Positions 50,585 through 59,523 of a DNA stretch of 64,000 bases are shown in pieces. The position numbers and the translations under genes are program-made. Every line of letters starts with the position of its first letter. The stretch's first letter is position 1. The DNA is from Streptomyces sp. NBC_01275 (lineage in GTDB: Bacteria > Actinomycetota > Actinomycetes > Streptomycetales > Streptomycetaceae): NCBI RefSeq assembly GCF_026340655.1, contig NZ_JAPEOZ010000001.1, positions 3,038,001 through 3,102,000 on the forward strand, read 5' to 3'. The notes under the pieces are model-generated. The model did not search any database, had not been told where the DNA came from, and saw nothing but the letters and a program-made list of their open reading frames with translations.

Positions 50585-52228
50585 TCAGGCCCGGTGGGTG
50601 ATCCGGCCGCCGGACACGGTGAGTCCGATGTCGGCCTGGGCGAGTTCGTCGGGCGGTGCGGTGAGGGGGTCGACGGCGAAGGCCGTCAGGTCGGCGCGGT
50701 GGCCGGGGACGATACGGCCGGAGCGGGACTCCTCACCGGCCGCGCGTGCCGCGTGGGTGGTGTAGCCCTCGATGGCCATCAGCGGGGTGAGCGCCTGCGC
50801 CGGCTGGTTGGGGACGGCGTCCGGGGCTCCCGCGGGGCGGCGGAGCCGGGCGGCGGCCAGGACGGCGCGCGGGTCGTACGGGGCGACCGGCCAGTCCGAG
50901 CCGAGAGCCAGCGTCGCTCCGGACTCACGCAGGTCGCGGCAGGCCCATCCGCGATCGGCGCGCTGGTCGCCGAGCCGTTGCGACCAGTTGTCGCCGTGGT
51001 CGGCGCGGGTGTAGTCGGTGCAGTGGGTGGGCTGCATGGAGGCGATGACGCCCAGGGCTGCGAACCGCGGGACCTGGTCCGGGGCGAGCGTCTCGATGTG
51101 CTCGACACGATGCAGGAGGCGCGGCGATCCGGGGGGAAGGGCGCCGAGCGTGTCGAGGGTGTGGCGTACGCCCGCGTCGCCGATGGCGTGGGTGACGGTC
51201 GGTACGCCGGCGCGGGCGAGGTGATGGACGGCGGCGGTGTAGTCGGCGGGGTCGAGCCACAGGCTGTGCGCGGACTCCCCGTGCGTGTCGGGCTCCTCCA
51301 GCCAGGCGGTGCCGCCGTCGACCGTACCGTCGATCATGAATTTGACGGCTCCCACCTGCCAGTCGCGGCCGCGTCGGCGTTGCAGCCGGACCAGGTGCTC
51401 CAGTTCGTCGCGGTCCGCTCCGGGGAGGCAGAAGGGGGCGATCCGCAGCCGGAGGGGCAGGTCGTCGCCGTCCTCCAGGGCGGTGAGCAGGTCGAGGCTG
51501 TCGCCCTGGCAGTCCATGACGTGCCCGCCGGTCAGCCCGGTGGCGGCCATGTCGGACAGCAGGCGGCGCAGCCGGTCCCGTCTGGCCTGGAGCGGCTCGG
51601 CCGGGATCACACGTTCCACCAGGGACATCGCGGCCATTTCCAGCAGGTGCCCGGTGGGGCGACAGTACGCGTCGCAAACCACTTTGGAACGGTCCGCGAA
51701 ACGCCGAGGTCCGGCGACCCCGGCCAGTTCGAGTGCCCTGCGGCTTGCCAGGGCGGAGTGGACGTCGAACATCAGGAGATAGGCGGGGGCGCCGCCGAGG
51801 GCGTCCTCGACCAGGTCCGTGGTGACGTGCCGGTCGCCGAAGACGTTGGGGTCCAGGCCCCAGCCGCGCACCCAGCCGCCGGGGGGCGTGCGGGCGGCCG
51901 TGTGTGCGAGTACGGTCCGCAGCTGGTCGAGGTCGCGGCAGGCCGACAGATCGGCGCCGACCGCCATCTCCAGCCCGGAGACCGGGTGCAGATGCGCGTC
52001 GACCAGGCCCGGCGTGAGCGTGGCGCCGCCGAGGTCGACGACCTCCGTGTGCGGGCCGCGCCAGTCCCTCACGTCCGCCGCCTCGCCCACGGCCAGGATG
52101 ACGTCGCCGCGTACGGCCACCGCGCCCGCGCCGGGACGTGCGCGGTCCAGCGTGCGGACGTTTGCGCCCACCAGGACGAGGTCGGCGGCGGCGCCGCGGT
52201 GATCCCGGGGCGTGAGCGAAGCGGACAA
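50585..52228 (-). CDS. Amidohydrolase, YtcJ-like (Amidohydro_3) family
   Basis: A 547-residue metal-dependent hydrolase. Metal residues: TPGLVDAHLHPVSGLEM (HxH), the carbamylated Lys region VKFMIDGTVDG, His in THAIGDAGV and HRVEHIETL, and Asp in LALGSDWPVAPYDPR. The family hydrolyses exocyclic amides, formamides or cyclic ureas. It is next to an APC-type permease and a TetR regulator, suggesting import and breakdown of an amide or amine compound. Start ATG 52228. Confidence 0.85.
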   Translation of the reverse strand: MSASLTPRDHRGAAADLVLVGANVRTLDRARPGAGAVAVRGDVILAVGEAADVRDWRGPHTEVVDLGGATLTPGLVDAHLHPVSGLEMAVGADLSACRDLDQLRTVLAHTAARTPPGGWVRGWGLDPNVFGDRHVTTDLVEDALGGAPAYLLMFDVHSALASRRALELAGVAGPRRFADRSKVVCDAYCRPTGHLLEMAAMSLVERVIPAEPLQARRDRLRRLLSDMAATGLTGGHVMDCQGDSLDLLTALEDGDDLPLRLRIAPFCLPGADRDELEHLVRLQRRRGRDWQVGAVKFMIDGTVDGGTAWLEEPDTHGESAHSLWLDPADYTAAVHHLARAGVPTVTHAIGDAGVRHTLDTLGALPPGSPRLLHRVEHIETLAPDQVPRFAALGVIASMQPTHCTDYTRADHGDNWSQRLGDQRADRGWACRDLRESGATLALGSDWPVAPYDPRAVLAAARLRRPAGAPDAVPNQPAQALTPLMAIEGYTTHAARAAGEESRSGRIVPGHRADLTAFAVDPLTAPPDELAQADIGLTVSGGRITHRA

Positions 52229-52255
52229 GACGGTTCCTGTTCTGCTGAGAGGTTC

Positions 52256-53875
52256 TTAGAGGTTCACGGAAGCGGGCTCGGCGGACCGGCCCTGATCCCG
52301 GTCCTGGTTCCGGTCCCGGTCCTGGTTCCGGTCCCCGTTCTGGTTCCGGTCCCCGTTCTGGTTCCGGTCCCCGTTCTGGTTCCGGTCCCCGTTCTGGTTC
52401 CGGTCCCGGTTCCGGCGGGCGAAGGAGACGGCGACTCCCGCGACGAGCACCACGGGGACGAGACCGAGCAGGACCGCGTTGACCGTCGTACTGGCCGACG
52501 TCAGCAGATCGATCCTGGTGACCATGGTCGCGGTGGCCGCGATCAGCAGGACGACGGCCACCGCGGGCGCGACCACCACCCGCAGCACGCTCTCGCCGCG
52601 CCGGTCGCGCACGAAGAAGGCGAACACCGCGACCGCGGTGAGTATCTGGAGCACCATGAGGCCGATGGCGCCCGGGGTGTTCACCCACAGCAGCAGCTTC
52701 AGGTAGGGGTCGGCGCCCGCCGCCGCGAACCCGGCGACCACGATCGCGGCCAGCGCGGTCTGCAACAGGCCCGCCGCGTAAGGGGACTTGTGCCGGGCGT
52801 GGGTCCTGCCCAGCACCCGGGGCAGCGCGCCCTCGCCGGACAGTGCGTAGGCGTAGCGGTTGACGGCGTTGTGGAAGGCGAGCAGGGCGGCGAAGACGCT
52901 GGTGACGATGAGGACGCGCATCGCGTCGGAGGCCCAGGCTCCGACGAACTCGTCGGTGGCGACGTAGAACAGGTCGAGGGGGTGCGCGGCCGCCGCCCCG
53001 CGGACCTGCGCCTCGCCGAACGCCTGGATCACGGCCCAGACGATGAAGGCGTAGAACAGGCCGAGGAATCCCACGGCGATGTAGGTGGCGCGGGGGATCG
53101 TGCGGTTCGGTTCACGCGCCTCCTCGCGGTAGAGCGCGGTCGACTCGAAGCCCATGAAGGCCGTGAACGCCAGGGCGAGCGCCGCGCCCATGCCGGGGGC
53201 GAAGGCGTTCGAGGGCGTGAAGGACGCGAAGCCGATGCCCGAGCCGCCGCCGTCGACGAGCACGCCGACGGCCAGCACCAGCAGGATCGCGGTCTCCGCG
53301 ACCAGCAGGACGCCCAGGACCCTGGCGCCGATGTCGACTCCCCGGTAGCCCAGGTACCAGACGACGGCCACCGCGCCGAAGGCGAGCACGGGCCAGGGGA
53401 CGTCGACTGCGAACAGCGTCTTGAGGGTGTCGTGCGCCGCCGAGCCGAACAGTCCGTAGATGCCGATCTGGAGCGCGTTGTACGAGGCCAGGGCCAGGGC
53501 GGCCGCGCCGAGCCCCAGATGCCGGCCCAGCCCCCGGCCGATGTAGGCGTAGAAGGCGCCGGCGTTGCCCACGTACTTCGTCATCGCGGTGAATCCGGCG
53601 GCGAAGACCGCCAGCACCGCTCCGGCCGCCAGGTAGGCGGTCGGGGCGCCCAGCCCGCCGAGCAGGACGGCCAGCGGAGCGACCCCGGCCATCACCGTCA
53701 ACGGTGCGGCGGCGGAGACCACCAGAAAGGTGATGTCGCTGGTGCCGAGAGCGTCCCGCTTGAGGCGGGCCGCCCCCGCCGCGGACTCGGCGGGCCCTGC
53801 GGGCTCTGCGGACTCGGCGGGCTCTGCGGGTTCGACAGGTTCGGCGGCGGACGTCGCGATCGTGGAATCGGGCAT
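52256..53875 (-). CDS. APC-family amino acid/amine permease with repeat tail
   Basis: A 539-residue permease with about 12 membrane segments. There is an N-terminal Glu-Pro-Ala-rich stretch (EPVEPAEPAESAEPAGPAES). The first transport helix is LVVSAAAPLTVMAGVAPLA; further on are GFESTALYREEAREPNRTIP and NAVNRYAYALSGEG, typical of APC/AAT proteins. The C-terminus is hydrophilic, with repeated RNQNGD and RNQDRD hexapeptides. It is 27 bp upstream of the amidohydrolase on the same strand and probably supplies its substrate. The gene lies divergent to a TetR regulator, with a palindrome between. Confidence 0.9.
   Translation of the reverse strand: MPDSTIATSAAEPVEPAEPAESAEPAGPAESAAGAARLKRDALGTSDITFLVVSAAAPLTVMAGVAPLAVLLGGLGAPTAYLAAGAVLAVFAAGFTAMTKYVGNAGAFYAYIGRGLGRHLGLGAAALALASYNALQIGIYGLFGSAAHDTLKTLFAVDVPWPVLAFGAVAVVWYLGYRGVDIGARVLGVLLVAETAILLVLAVGVLVDGGGSGIGFASFTPSNAFAPGMGAALALAFTAFMGFESTALYREEAREPNRTIPRATYIAVGFLGLFYAFIVWAVIQAFGEAQVRGAAAAHPLDLFYVATDEFVGAWASDAMRVLIVTSVFAALLAFHNAVNRYAYALSGEGALPRVLGRTHARHKSPYAAGLLQTALAAIVVAGFAAAGADPYLKLLLWVNTPGAIGLMVLQILTAVAVFAFFVRDRRGESVLRVVVAPAVAVVLLIAATATMVTRIDLLTSASTTVNAVLLGLVPVVLVAGVAVSFARRNRDRNQNGDRNQNGDRNQNGDRNQNGDRNQDRDRNQDRDQGRSAEPASVNL
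52299..52412. repeat. 18-bp in-frame minisatellite
   Basis: About six copies of an 18-bp unit (GGTTCCGGTCCCCGTTCT and variants) encode RNQNGD/RNQDRD at the C-terminus of the permease. The copy number probably varies between strains. Confidence 0.9.
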
Positions 53876-53940
53876 GTGCGGTCCCCTAGGGGAGGCTCGG
53901 GCGGGATGCCGAGGGCGGGACAAGCGGGACACCGACCCGG

Positions 53941-53963
53941 TAAACCGAAACCGATTCGGTTTA
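53941..53963. promoter_or_regulatory. Perfect palindrome, TetR-type operator
   Basis: TAAACCGAA, five bases, TTCGGTTTA. It lies between the divergent permease and TetR genes, the expected operator for the TetR regulator at 54047. The AT content of the site stands out from its surroundings. Confidence 0.75.
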
Positions 53964-54046
53964 GGTAAAGTAGGCGTCCACATCCACATACGGAAGCCCG
54001 GTTCCGGTAACGAACGGGTTAAACCCGACGGAGGCGTCGCCCGCAG

Positions 54047-54664
54047 ATGGCCCGACCGAGATCCCCGATCCTGGACCAGGACCGCATCGCCGCCGCCGCG
54101 CTCGCGCTCGTCGACAAGCGCGGCGACTTCACGATGCCGGAGCTGGCACGGCAGTTGGGCGTACAGCCCTCCTCCCTCTACCACCACGTGGAGGGCCGCA
54201 CCGGAGTCATCGAGCTGATACGCGTCCGGGTGGGACAGGCCGTCGACACCACCGCGCTCGACCTGCCGGTATGGGAGGAGGCCCTCGCGGCCTGGGCCCG
54301 CTCCTACCGCTCCGCGTTCGCCGCGCACCCCCGCGCCATCCCGCTGCTCGCCACGGAGACGGTACGGGCGGTCGACGCGGTGACGATGTACGAGAGGGCG
54401 CTCGGGCTGATGGAGCGCGCCGGCTTCACCGGACACGCCGGACTGACCGCGCTCAACACCCTCGAGAACTTCATCCTCGGCTCGGCCCTCGACCTCGCCG
54501 CACCGGCGACGATGTGGGACACGGTCGACTCCGCCGACACCCCTCGGCTGTCCACGGCGCTGGCCGCGGCTCCCGAGAGCGGCGACCGCGCGGACCAGGC
54601 GTTCGAACTAGGCCTCACCGGCCTCATCGCCTACTTCAAGCACCTGGCCCCCACCCACCCCTGA
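54047..54664 (+). CDS. TetR-family regulator of the permease-amidohydrolase cluster
   Basis: A 205-residue protein. The HTH is at residues 10-60 (RIAAAALALVDKRGDFTMPE, LARQLGVQPSSLYHHVEGR) and the TetR_C-like ligand domain includes LATETVRAVDAVTMYERALG. It is divergent from the permease gene across a clear 23-bp palindrome, so it probably represses the permease-amidohydrolase pair and itself. The ligand is presumably the imported compound. Confidence 0.9.
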   Translation: MARPRSPILDQDRIAAAALALVDKRGDFTMPELARQLGVQPSSLYHHVEGRTGVIELIRVRVGQAVDTTALDLPVWEEALAAWARSYRSAFAAHPRAIPLLATETVRAVDAVTMYERALGLMERAGFTGHAGLTALNTLENFILGSALDLAAPATMWDTVDSADTPRLSTALAAAPESGDRADQAFELGLTGLIAYFKHLAPTHP

Positions 54665-54714
54665 CCGGACGTCCCGGACCGTCCCACGCCCCGCACCCTC
54701 ACCACCACACCCGC

Positions 54715-55353
54715 TCACCAGTACGTCAGCTCCAGCACCCGCGCGCAGTGCGGATCACGGTCGTCCGCCGCCATCCGCTCCCCCTCGCCCCGCAGCAGCG
54801 AGGGCAGCGCCGCGATCAGCGCGGTGAGCGCGCCGGTCGTCCGGACGTCGGCGGCGGTCACGCCCGCCAGCCCCTCGACCCGGTAGTACAGCCGCACCCG
54901 CTCCTGGTCCCGGAAGAGGAAACCGCACAGCAGGGGATCCTCGTACGTCTCGTCGTACGACGGCCCGGCCAGCGTCCGCAGCAGCCGCAGTCCCCGGTCG
55001 GCGGCGCTCTCGGCGGCCCGCGGCACGACCGCCGGGTCCACCGCGACGATCGGCATCCCCCACACCGACCCGACCGCCGCCGGCCGTTCGCCCTGCGCGC
55101 ACAGAGTGCGCAGCACCCCGATGACGTCGTACGCGGTCACGGCGTCGTCCCCGACGAGAAGCGGAACCTCGTAGAGCGTCAACTCCCGTGTCGATACGGC
55201 GGTTTCGGGCCCTACGGCGACCCGCACGGCGTCCGCTCCACCCGGCGCGGGCAGGACTCCGCGCAGGTACGACGTCCCCGTCAGCGGGGTGTGGAGGTGC
55301 TGGAGCAGGAGGGGGATCAGGTCGGCCTGGTCATGTGCGGTCTCTTCGTCCAC
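54715..55353 (-). CDS. Hypothetical protein
   Basis: A 212-residue soluble protein without a signal peptide: ADLIPLLLQHLHTPLTGTSYL near the start, an alpha/beta middle (VYDVIGVLRTLC-like segment), then LYYRVEGLAGVTAADVRTTG, with a C-terminus ending LELTYW. No family was recognised. It is 19 bp upstream of the DUF6215 gene on the same strand and probably in one transcript with it. Confidence 0.7.
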   Translation of the reverse strand: MDEETAHDQADLIPLLLQHLHTPLTGTSYLRGVLPAPGGADAVRVAVGPETAVSTRELTLYEVPLLVGDDAVTAYDVIGVLRTLCAQGERPAAVGSVWGMPIVAVDPAVVPRAAESAADRGLRLLRTLAGPSYDETYEDPLLCGFLFRDQERVRLYYRVEGLAGVTAADVRTTGALTALIAALPSLLRGEGERMAADDRDPHCARVLELTYW

Positions 55354-55372
55354 GGGGGCATTGTGGCCCCGG

Positions 55373-56074
55373 TCAGCCGGTCGTCCACCCCGGAATCGTC
55401 GGCAGCACCCGCTCCGCCACGCTCAGCAGCGCCGCGTCGTCGGGGACCACGTCGTCCTGGCGCCAGATGGCGAGTTCGTAGGAGCCGCCGCCGTCCTTGG
55501 CGTCCGGGGCGACGATCAGGCTGCGGGCGATGCCGCCGGGGCCGGTGCTGGCCTTGCCGCTGCCGCCGAGGTCGAAGCTGAGGGCGATGGTCCGGTCCGA
55601 GTAGAGGACCGCCGGGTGGCCGGCGATCGTCTTCTTCTGCGCGGTGCCGCCCAGCAGATCGGCCATGTCGGCGACCGGGAAACCGTCGTAGGAGCGGGAG
55701 AGCTTCACGGAGTACGTCTCGAAGGTGACGGTCGCCTCGGGGGTGGCGATCTCGGTGCCACCGGCCAGCTTGACCGAGCTCTCGCTGCCGTGGGCGGTCT
55801 GCGCCTTCTCCCGGGGCGTGCCGAGGAGCCACGACAGGTCCGTGCGGTTGAGCGCCTTGCAGAGCTGAGCTCCGGATATGCGCTTCGCCGACGGCTTGGC
55901 GTCTTTGTCGTTCGAGCAGGAGGCCGGCTCGTCGGCGGCCGCGCTCGCGCCCTCGGCGGAGTTCTTCTGGATGACCCACAGCCCGCCCGCGAGCGCCCCG
56001 ACCAGCACCACCGCCATGACGGCCTGCCCCCACGCGTTCGGGCTCTTCTCCGATACGCCGACTTCCTCTGCCAT
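55373..56074 (-). CDS. DUF6215-family membrane-anchored protein
   Basis: A 233-residue protein. The N-terminus SPNAWGQAVMAVVLVGALAG forms one membrane segment. A single Cys (PASCSND) follows, then the extracellular domain with ISGAQLCKALNRTDL, LGTPREKAQTAHGSESS, HPAVLYSDRTIALSF and YELAIWRQDD. The pattern matches the Streptomyces DUF6215 family, whose function is unknown. Two conserved Cys may form a disulfide. Start ATG 56074. Confidence 0.8.
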   Translation of the reverse strand: MAEEVGVSEKSPNAWGQAVMAVVLVGALAGGLWVIQKNSAEGASAAADEPASCSNDKDAKPSAKRISGAQLCKALNRTDLSWLLGTPREKAQTAHGSESSVKLAGGTEIATPEATVTFETYSVKLSRSYDGFPVADMADLLGGTAQKKTIAGHPAVLYSDRTIALSFDLGGSGKASTGPGGIARSLIVAPDAKDGGGSYELAIWRQDDVVPDDAALLSVAERVLPTIPGWTTG

Positions 56075-56247
56075 GTCCCCTGTTACCCCCGGTTCCCACT
56101 GTTCGCGCGGGATGCGCGCGGGGGGAGCCTAACCGGTGATCGCGGGGCGGGTCCCGAACATTCGTCCGCGGGGTGGCCGGGGGCGGCCGCCCGGGCTCCG
56201 GAGCCCGGGCGGCCGCGTCGCTCGCCGGAACGGACGGCGGCGAACGG

Positions 56248-57894
56248 TCAGTTCACGTTGACCGCGCTCCAGGCCGCCGCCACCGCGTTGTACTCGGTGC
56301 TGCCGGCGCCGTAGAGGTCGCGGGCCGCGTTCAGGGTCGCCGTCCTGGCCGCCGCGTAGTTGGTGGAGGAGGTCATGTAGACGGTCAGGGCGCGGTACCA
56401 GATCGCGCCGAGCTTGTCCCGGCCGATGCCCGTCACCGTCGAGCCGTTGTACGTCGGGGAGTTGTAGGTGACGCCGTTGACGGTCTTCGTGCCGCTGCCC
56501 TCCGCCAGGAGGTAGGCGAAGTGGTTGGCGACGCCCGAGGAGTAGTGGACGTCGAGGTTGCCGACCGAACTGCTCCAGTAGTCCGCGGAGTTGCCGTCCT
56601 TGCTCGGCTTGTCCATGTAGCGCAGGGCGTCCCGGCCGAAGCCGGAGCGGACGATCTTCTCGCCGATCAGGTAGTCGCCGACGTCGTTGGAGTTGCCCGC
56701 GTAGAACTCCACGAGCGATCCGAAGATGTCGGACGTGGCCTCGTTCAGGCCGCCGGACTCGCCGGAGTAGGTCAGGTCGGCCGTGGTCGAGGTCACGCCG
56801 TGGGACATCTCGTGGCCGGCCACGTCCAGGCCGACCAGCGGGCCGAGCTGGGTGCCGTCGCCGTCGCCGTACGTCATGCAGAAGCAGCTGTCGTCCCAGA
56901 AGGCGTTGTTGTAGCTGTTGCCGTAGTGGACGCGGTTGTAGGCGCCCTTGCCGTCGCCCGCGATGCCGTTGCGGCCGTGCACGTTCTTGTAGTAGTCCCA
57001 GGTCACGTCGGTGCCGTACTGCGCGTCCACCGCGGCCGTGGAACGGTCCGAAGTCGTCCCCGTCCCCCAGTGGTTGTCGGTGTCCGTGAACAGGGTCGCG
57101 GGGGCGCGGCTGATGCAGATGCCGAAGATGCACAGGTCGGTCTTGTTGGCCGCGTCACCGGTGTACGTGTTCCCGCGCGTCGGATCCTTGAGCTGGTACG
57201 TCGTTCCCGAGAGGGTCGTCTCCAGCGGGACCGTGCCGCCGTACAGCGAACTGCCGTCTCCGGTGGCCGTCTCGATGGCGTCCCAGGCGTCGATCTGGGC
57301 GCCGCTGCGGGCGTCGGTCAGCACCGTGCGGGCGACCGGGTTGCCGAGCGAGTCCAGGCCCACGGCGTTGGTCCGCCAGGCCAGCTTCGGCGTGCCGTGC
57401 AGGGCGTCGACGACCAGCTGCGGCTTGGCCTTCACCTGCTTCAGCGGCTCGCCGAGGTTGGCCGCGCGCAGGGCGTTCACGGCGGCGTCGGCGGCCTTCG
57501 GGGCGGAGAGGGACGGGGTGATGCTGGAGAGGGAGATCGTGCTCCTCGTCGCACGGTTCGCACTGCGGTACGCGCCGTCGGCGGCCAGATGGACGACGAA
57601 GTCACCTCCCAGGACCGGGAGTTGACGGTAGGTGCGGTCGTAGCGGACGTGCTGGGCGCCGTCCTTGTCGATGACGACGTCCCGGACCGCGGTGCCCTGC
57701 GGGGCGGTCAGGCCCAGGGCCGCGGCATGGTCGGCGAGGGCCGCCGCCGCGTTGCCGAGCGCGGTGGCCCGGGTCGGTCTGTCGGCCGCGTCGGCGACCG
57801 GGGAGAGTACGGCGGCCAGCAGGGTGGCCGTGGTGACGGCGATGCCTGCGGTGGCGAGACGGGAACCTCGGACGTGCTGCCGTATCCGACTCAT
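56248..57894 (-). CDS. Secreted thermolysin-like (M4) neutral metalloprotease
   Basis: A 548-residue preproprotein: a signal peptide (LATAGIAVTTATLLAAVLSP, cleavage near ADAA), a FTP/PepSY propeptide (HVRYDRTYRQLPVLGGDFVV), and a mature catalytic domain. The zinc site is VAGHEMSHGVT (HExxH) and the third ligand Glu is in SGGLNEATSDIFGS; HYSSGVANHFAYLL supplies the catalytic His. The C-terminal helical domain ends AWSAVNVN. It is exported and autoprocessed, and degrades external protein. Start ATG 57894 was chosen; longer starts up to 57990 lack a ribosome site. Confidence 0.93.
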   Translation of the reverse strand: MSRIRQHVRGSRLATAGIAVTTATLLAAVLSPVADAADRPTRATALGNAAAALADHAAALGLTAPQGTAVRDVVIDKDGAQHVRYDRTYRQLPVLGGDFVVHLAADGAYRSANRATRSTISLSSITPSLSAPKAADAAVNALRAANLGEPLKQVKAKPQLVVDALHGTPKLAWRTNAVGLDSLGNPVARTVLTDARSGAQIDAWDAIETATGDGSSLYGGTVPLETTLSGTTYQLKDPTRGNTYTGDAANKTDLCIFGICISRAPATLFTDTDNHWGTGTTSDRSTAAVDAQYGTDVTWDYYKNVHGRNGIAGDGKGAYNRVHYGNSYNNAFWDDSCFCMTYGDGDGTQLGPLVGLDVAGHEMSHGVTSTTADLTYSGESGGLNEATSDIFGSLVEFYAGNSNDVGDYLIGEKIVRSGFGRDALRYMDKPSKDGNSADYWSSSVGNLDVHYSSGVANHFAYLLAEGSGTKTVNGVTYNSPTYNGSTVTGIGRDKLGAIWYRALTVYMTSSTNYAAARTATLNAARDLYGAGSTEYNAVAAAWSAVNVN

Positions 57895-58042
57895 CAGTCT
57901 GCTCGGTCTCCTCGAGAGGGCGCTGTGGGGCGCGTGGAGTGACGTGGGGGTGGCGCTGAGGTCGTCCTGAGATTTAAGTGGGCATGACATGTCGTGTCCA
58001 TAGCGCTACGTGCCGGTGCCGTGAGGGGAGAGAATCGTTTCC

Positions 58043-58588
58043 GTGAGCAGCCCGACCACTCCGCACCTCCCCCACCTCCCCTTCTTCGTCTACGGCACCC
58101 TGCGCCCGGGCGAGGTCAACCACGACCGATTCCTGCGCGACCGCACCCTCCACGAACACCCGGCCCGCCTACCCGGCGCGGTGCTGTACGACGGCCCCGG
58201 CTATCCGTACGCGGTGGAGGAACCCGGCGGAGTCATGACGAGCGGGGTCACGGCGAGCGGACCCGAGACGGGCGGGACCGTGACGGGCGGGACCGTGGCG
58301 AGCGGACCCGAGACGGGCGGGACCGTGGCAGGCGAGCTGGTCACCGCGCGACCGGAGGCCTACGACCGGCTGCTGGCCGAGCTCGACCGGCTCGAGGAGT
58401 ACACGCCGGGCGACCCGCGCAACCTGTACGAGCGCGTCGAACGGGAGGTCGTCGTCCTCGGGGCCGACCGCATCGCCGTACGCACCGCCGTACGCGCCTG
58501 GGTGTACGTGGCCGCGCCCGCCGTCGCCGCCCGGCTGCGGGCCCGCGGGAAGCTCCTCGAGGGCGGGGACTGGCTCGCCCGGCGGTGA
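58043..58588 (+). CDS. Gamma-glutamylcyclotransferase-fold protein with repeat insert
   Basis: A 181-residue GGCT-like protein. The substrate loop is FFVYGTLRPGEVNHDRFL (YGTLR signature), with strand GAVLYDGPGYPYAVEE. An inserted low-complexity stretch follows, then AGELVTARPEAYDRLLAELD with the usual Glu-containing LDRLEEYTPGDPRNLYER and AWVYVA. The family cyclises gamma-glutamyl compounds. Residues about 70-97 are a 15-residue tandem repeat (ASGPETGGTV...) that is absent from the family and probably an expandable loop. GTG 58043 has GGGGAG upstream. Confidence 0.85.
   Translation: MSSPTTPHLPHLPFFVYGTLRPGEVNHDRFLRDRTLHEHPARLPGAVLYDGPGYPYAVEEPGGVMTSGVTASGPETGGTVTGGTVASGPETGGTVAGELVTARPEAYDRLLAELDRLEEYTPGDPRNLYERVEREVVVLGADRIAVRTAVRAWVYVAAPAVAARLRARGKLLEGGDWLARR
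58252..58330. repeat. 45-bp in-frame minisatellite
   Basis: Two near-identical copies of a 45-bp unit (58252 and 58297 as starts), encoding ASGPETGGTV-type repeats within the GGCT gene. Being in frame, the copy number could vary without loss of the protein. Confidence 0.85.
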
Positions 58589-58833
58589 CGGTCACCCGTT
58601 CACACCCCCTGCGCGCGCTTTTCCGCACGGCGTCCCGAGCACGGCGATGACCTGCCGAAACAACCGTCCCGGCCGTCCTCCGGCCCGGCATCTGACACCC
58701 ATTCATCCCATTCCTGACGCTCGCTCAGGAAGCGCGCTCGCCGCTCTGCGACTTACCTCGGAAGGGCAGGGACGCGAAGGCCGGGAAGCGAAGGCCAGGG
58801 ACGCGACCCGAAGAGCGCGAAGGAGCAGGACAG

Positions 58834-59373
58834 ATGCGACGTACCGCCCGCCTACTGACCGGCGCCTCGCTCGCCGTCGTCGCCGCGGGCGCGCTCGCCG
58901 CACCGGCGTACGGCGTCGGCACGGGTACCGGCGCCAGTGCCGGGCGGCTGGAGGTGTACCCCTCCAGCGCCGCGCCGGGCGGGCAGGTCACGGTGAACAC
59001 GGCGGCGTGCGGGGACGACGGCACGGCGGCGGGCGACGCCGGCGCGGTGGGCGCCGGGCGCTTCACGCTCGCGCCCAGCACGCACCGGGGCGAGGCGATC
59101 GGCCAGTTCCGGGTGCCGCCGAGCGCACAGCAGGGGACGTACGAGATCGTCGCGGAGTGCGCCGCGGGCGGCCGGCGGATCAGCGGGGACCTGGTGGTCA
59201 CGCTGGCCTCGGACCGGCAGCCGGTGCATCCGCGCGGAAGTGTGAAGACGGGGGTCGGCGGCGCACTGGGCCCCGACCCCGTACAGACCGCGGCCGGTGT
59301 GGCGGCTCTCGCCGTCGCCGCCGCGGGCGGTACCTGGCTCCTGCATCGCCGGGCGAGAGGCGACGGGATCTGA
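58834..59373 (+). CDS. Secreted/surface hypothetical protein beside a sortase
   Basis: A 179-residue protein: a signal peptide (LTGASLAVVAAGALAAPAYG), an Ig-like beta domain (RLEVYPSSAAPGGQVTVNTA, QQGTYEIVAECAAGG), and a C-terminal hydrophobic segment with a basic end (TAAGVAALAVAAAGGTWLLH, RRARGDG). It lies directly before a class F sortase gene; such pairs are common in Streptomyces. No LPXTG motif was seen, so direct sortase attachment is not proven. AGGAG lies before the ATG. Confidence 0.8.
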   Translation: MRRTARLLTGASLAVVAAGALAAPAYGVGTGTGASAGRLEVYPSSAAPGGQVTVNTAACGDDGTAAGDAGAVGAGRFTLAPSTHRGEAIGQFRVPPSAQQGTYEIVAECAAGGRRISGDLVVTLASDRQPVHPRGSVKTGVGGALGPDPVQTAAGVAALAVAAAGGTWLLHRRARGDGI

Positions 59374-59523
59374 CGGACACCCTCCGCTGTCCGTCCGCCG
59401 GTACCGCATGTCCCCTCCCCCTCCGGGCCCGACGCCCCTCGCGGCCCGGAGGGGGGCTCGGGGCCCTCGTTCACGGAGAGGGGTTTCTGCCATGCGGGAA
59501 ACGCGGGAGAGGGGTTTCTGAGA

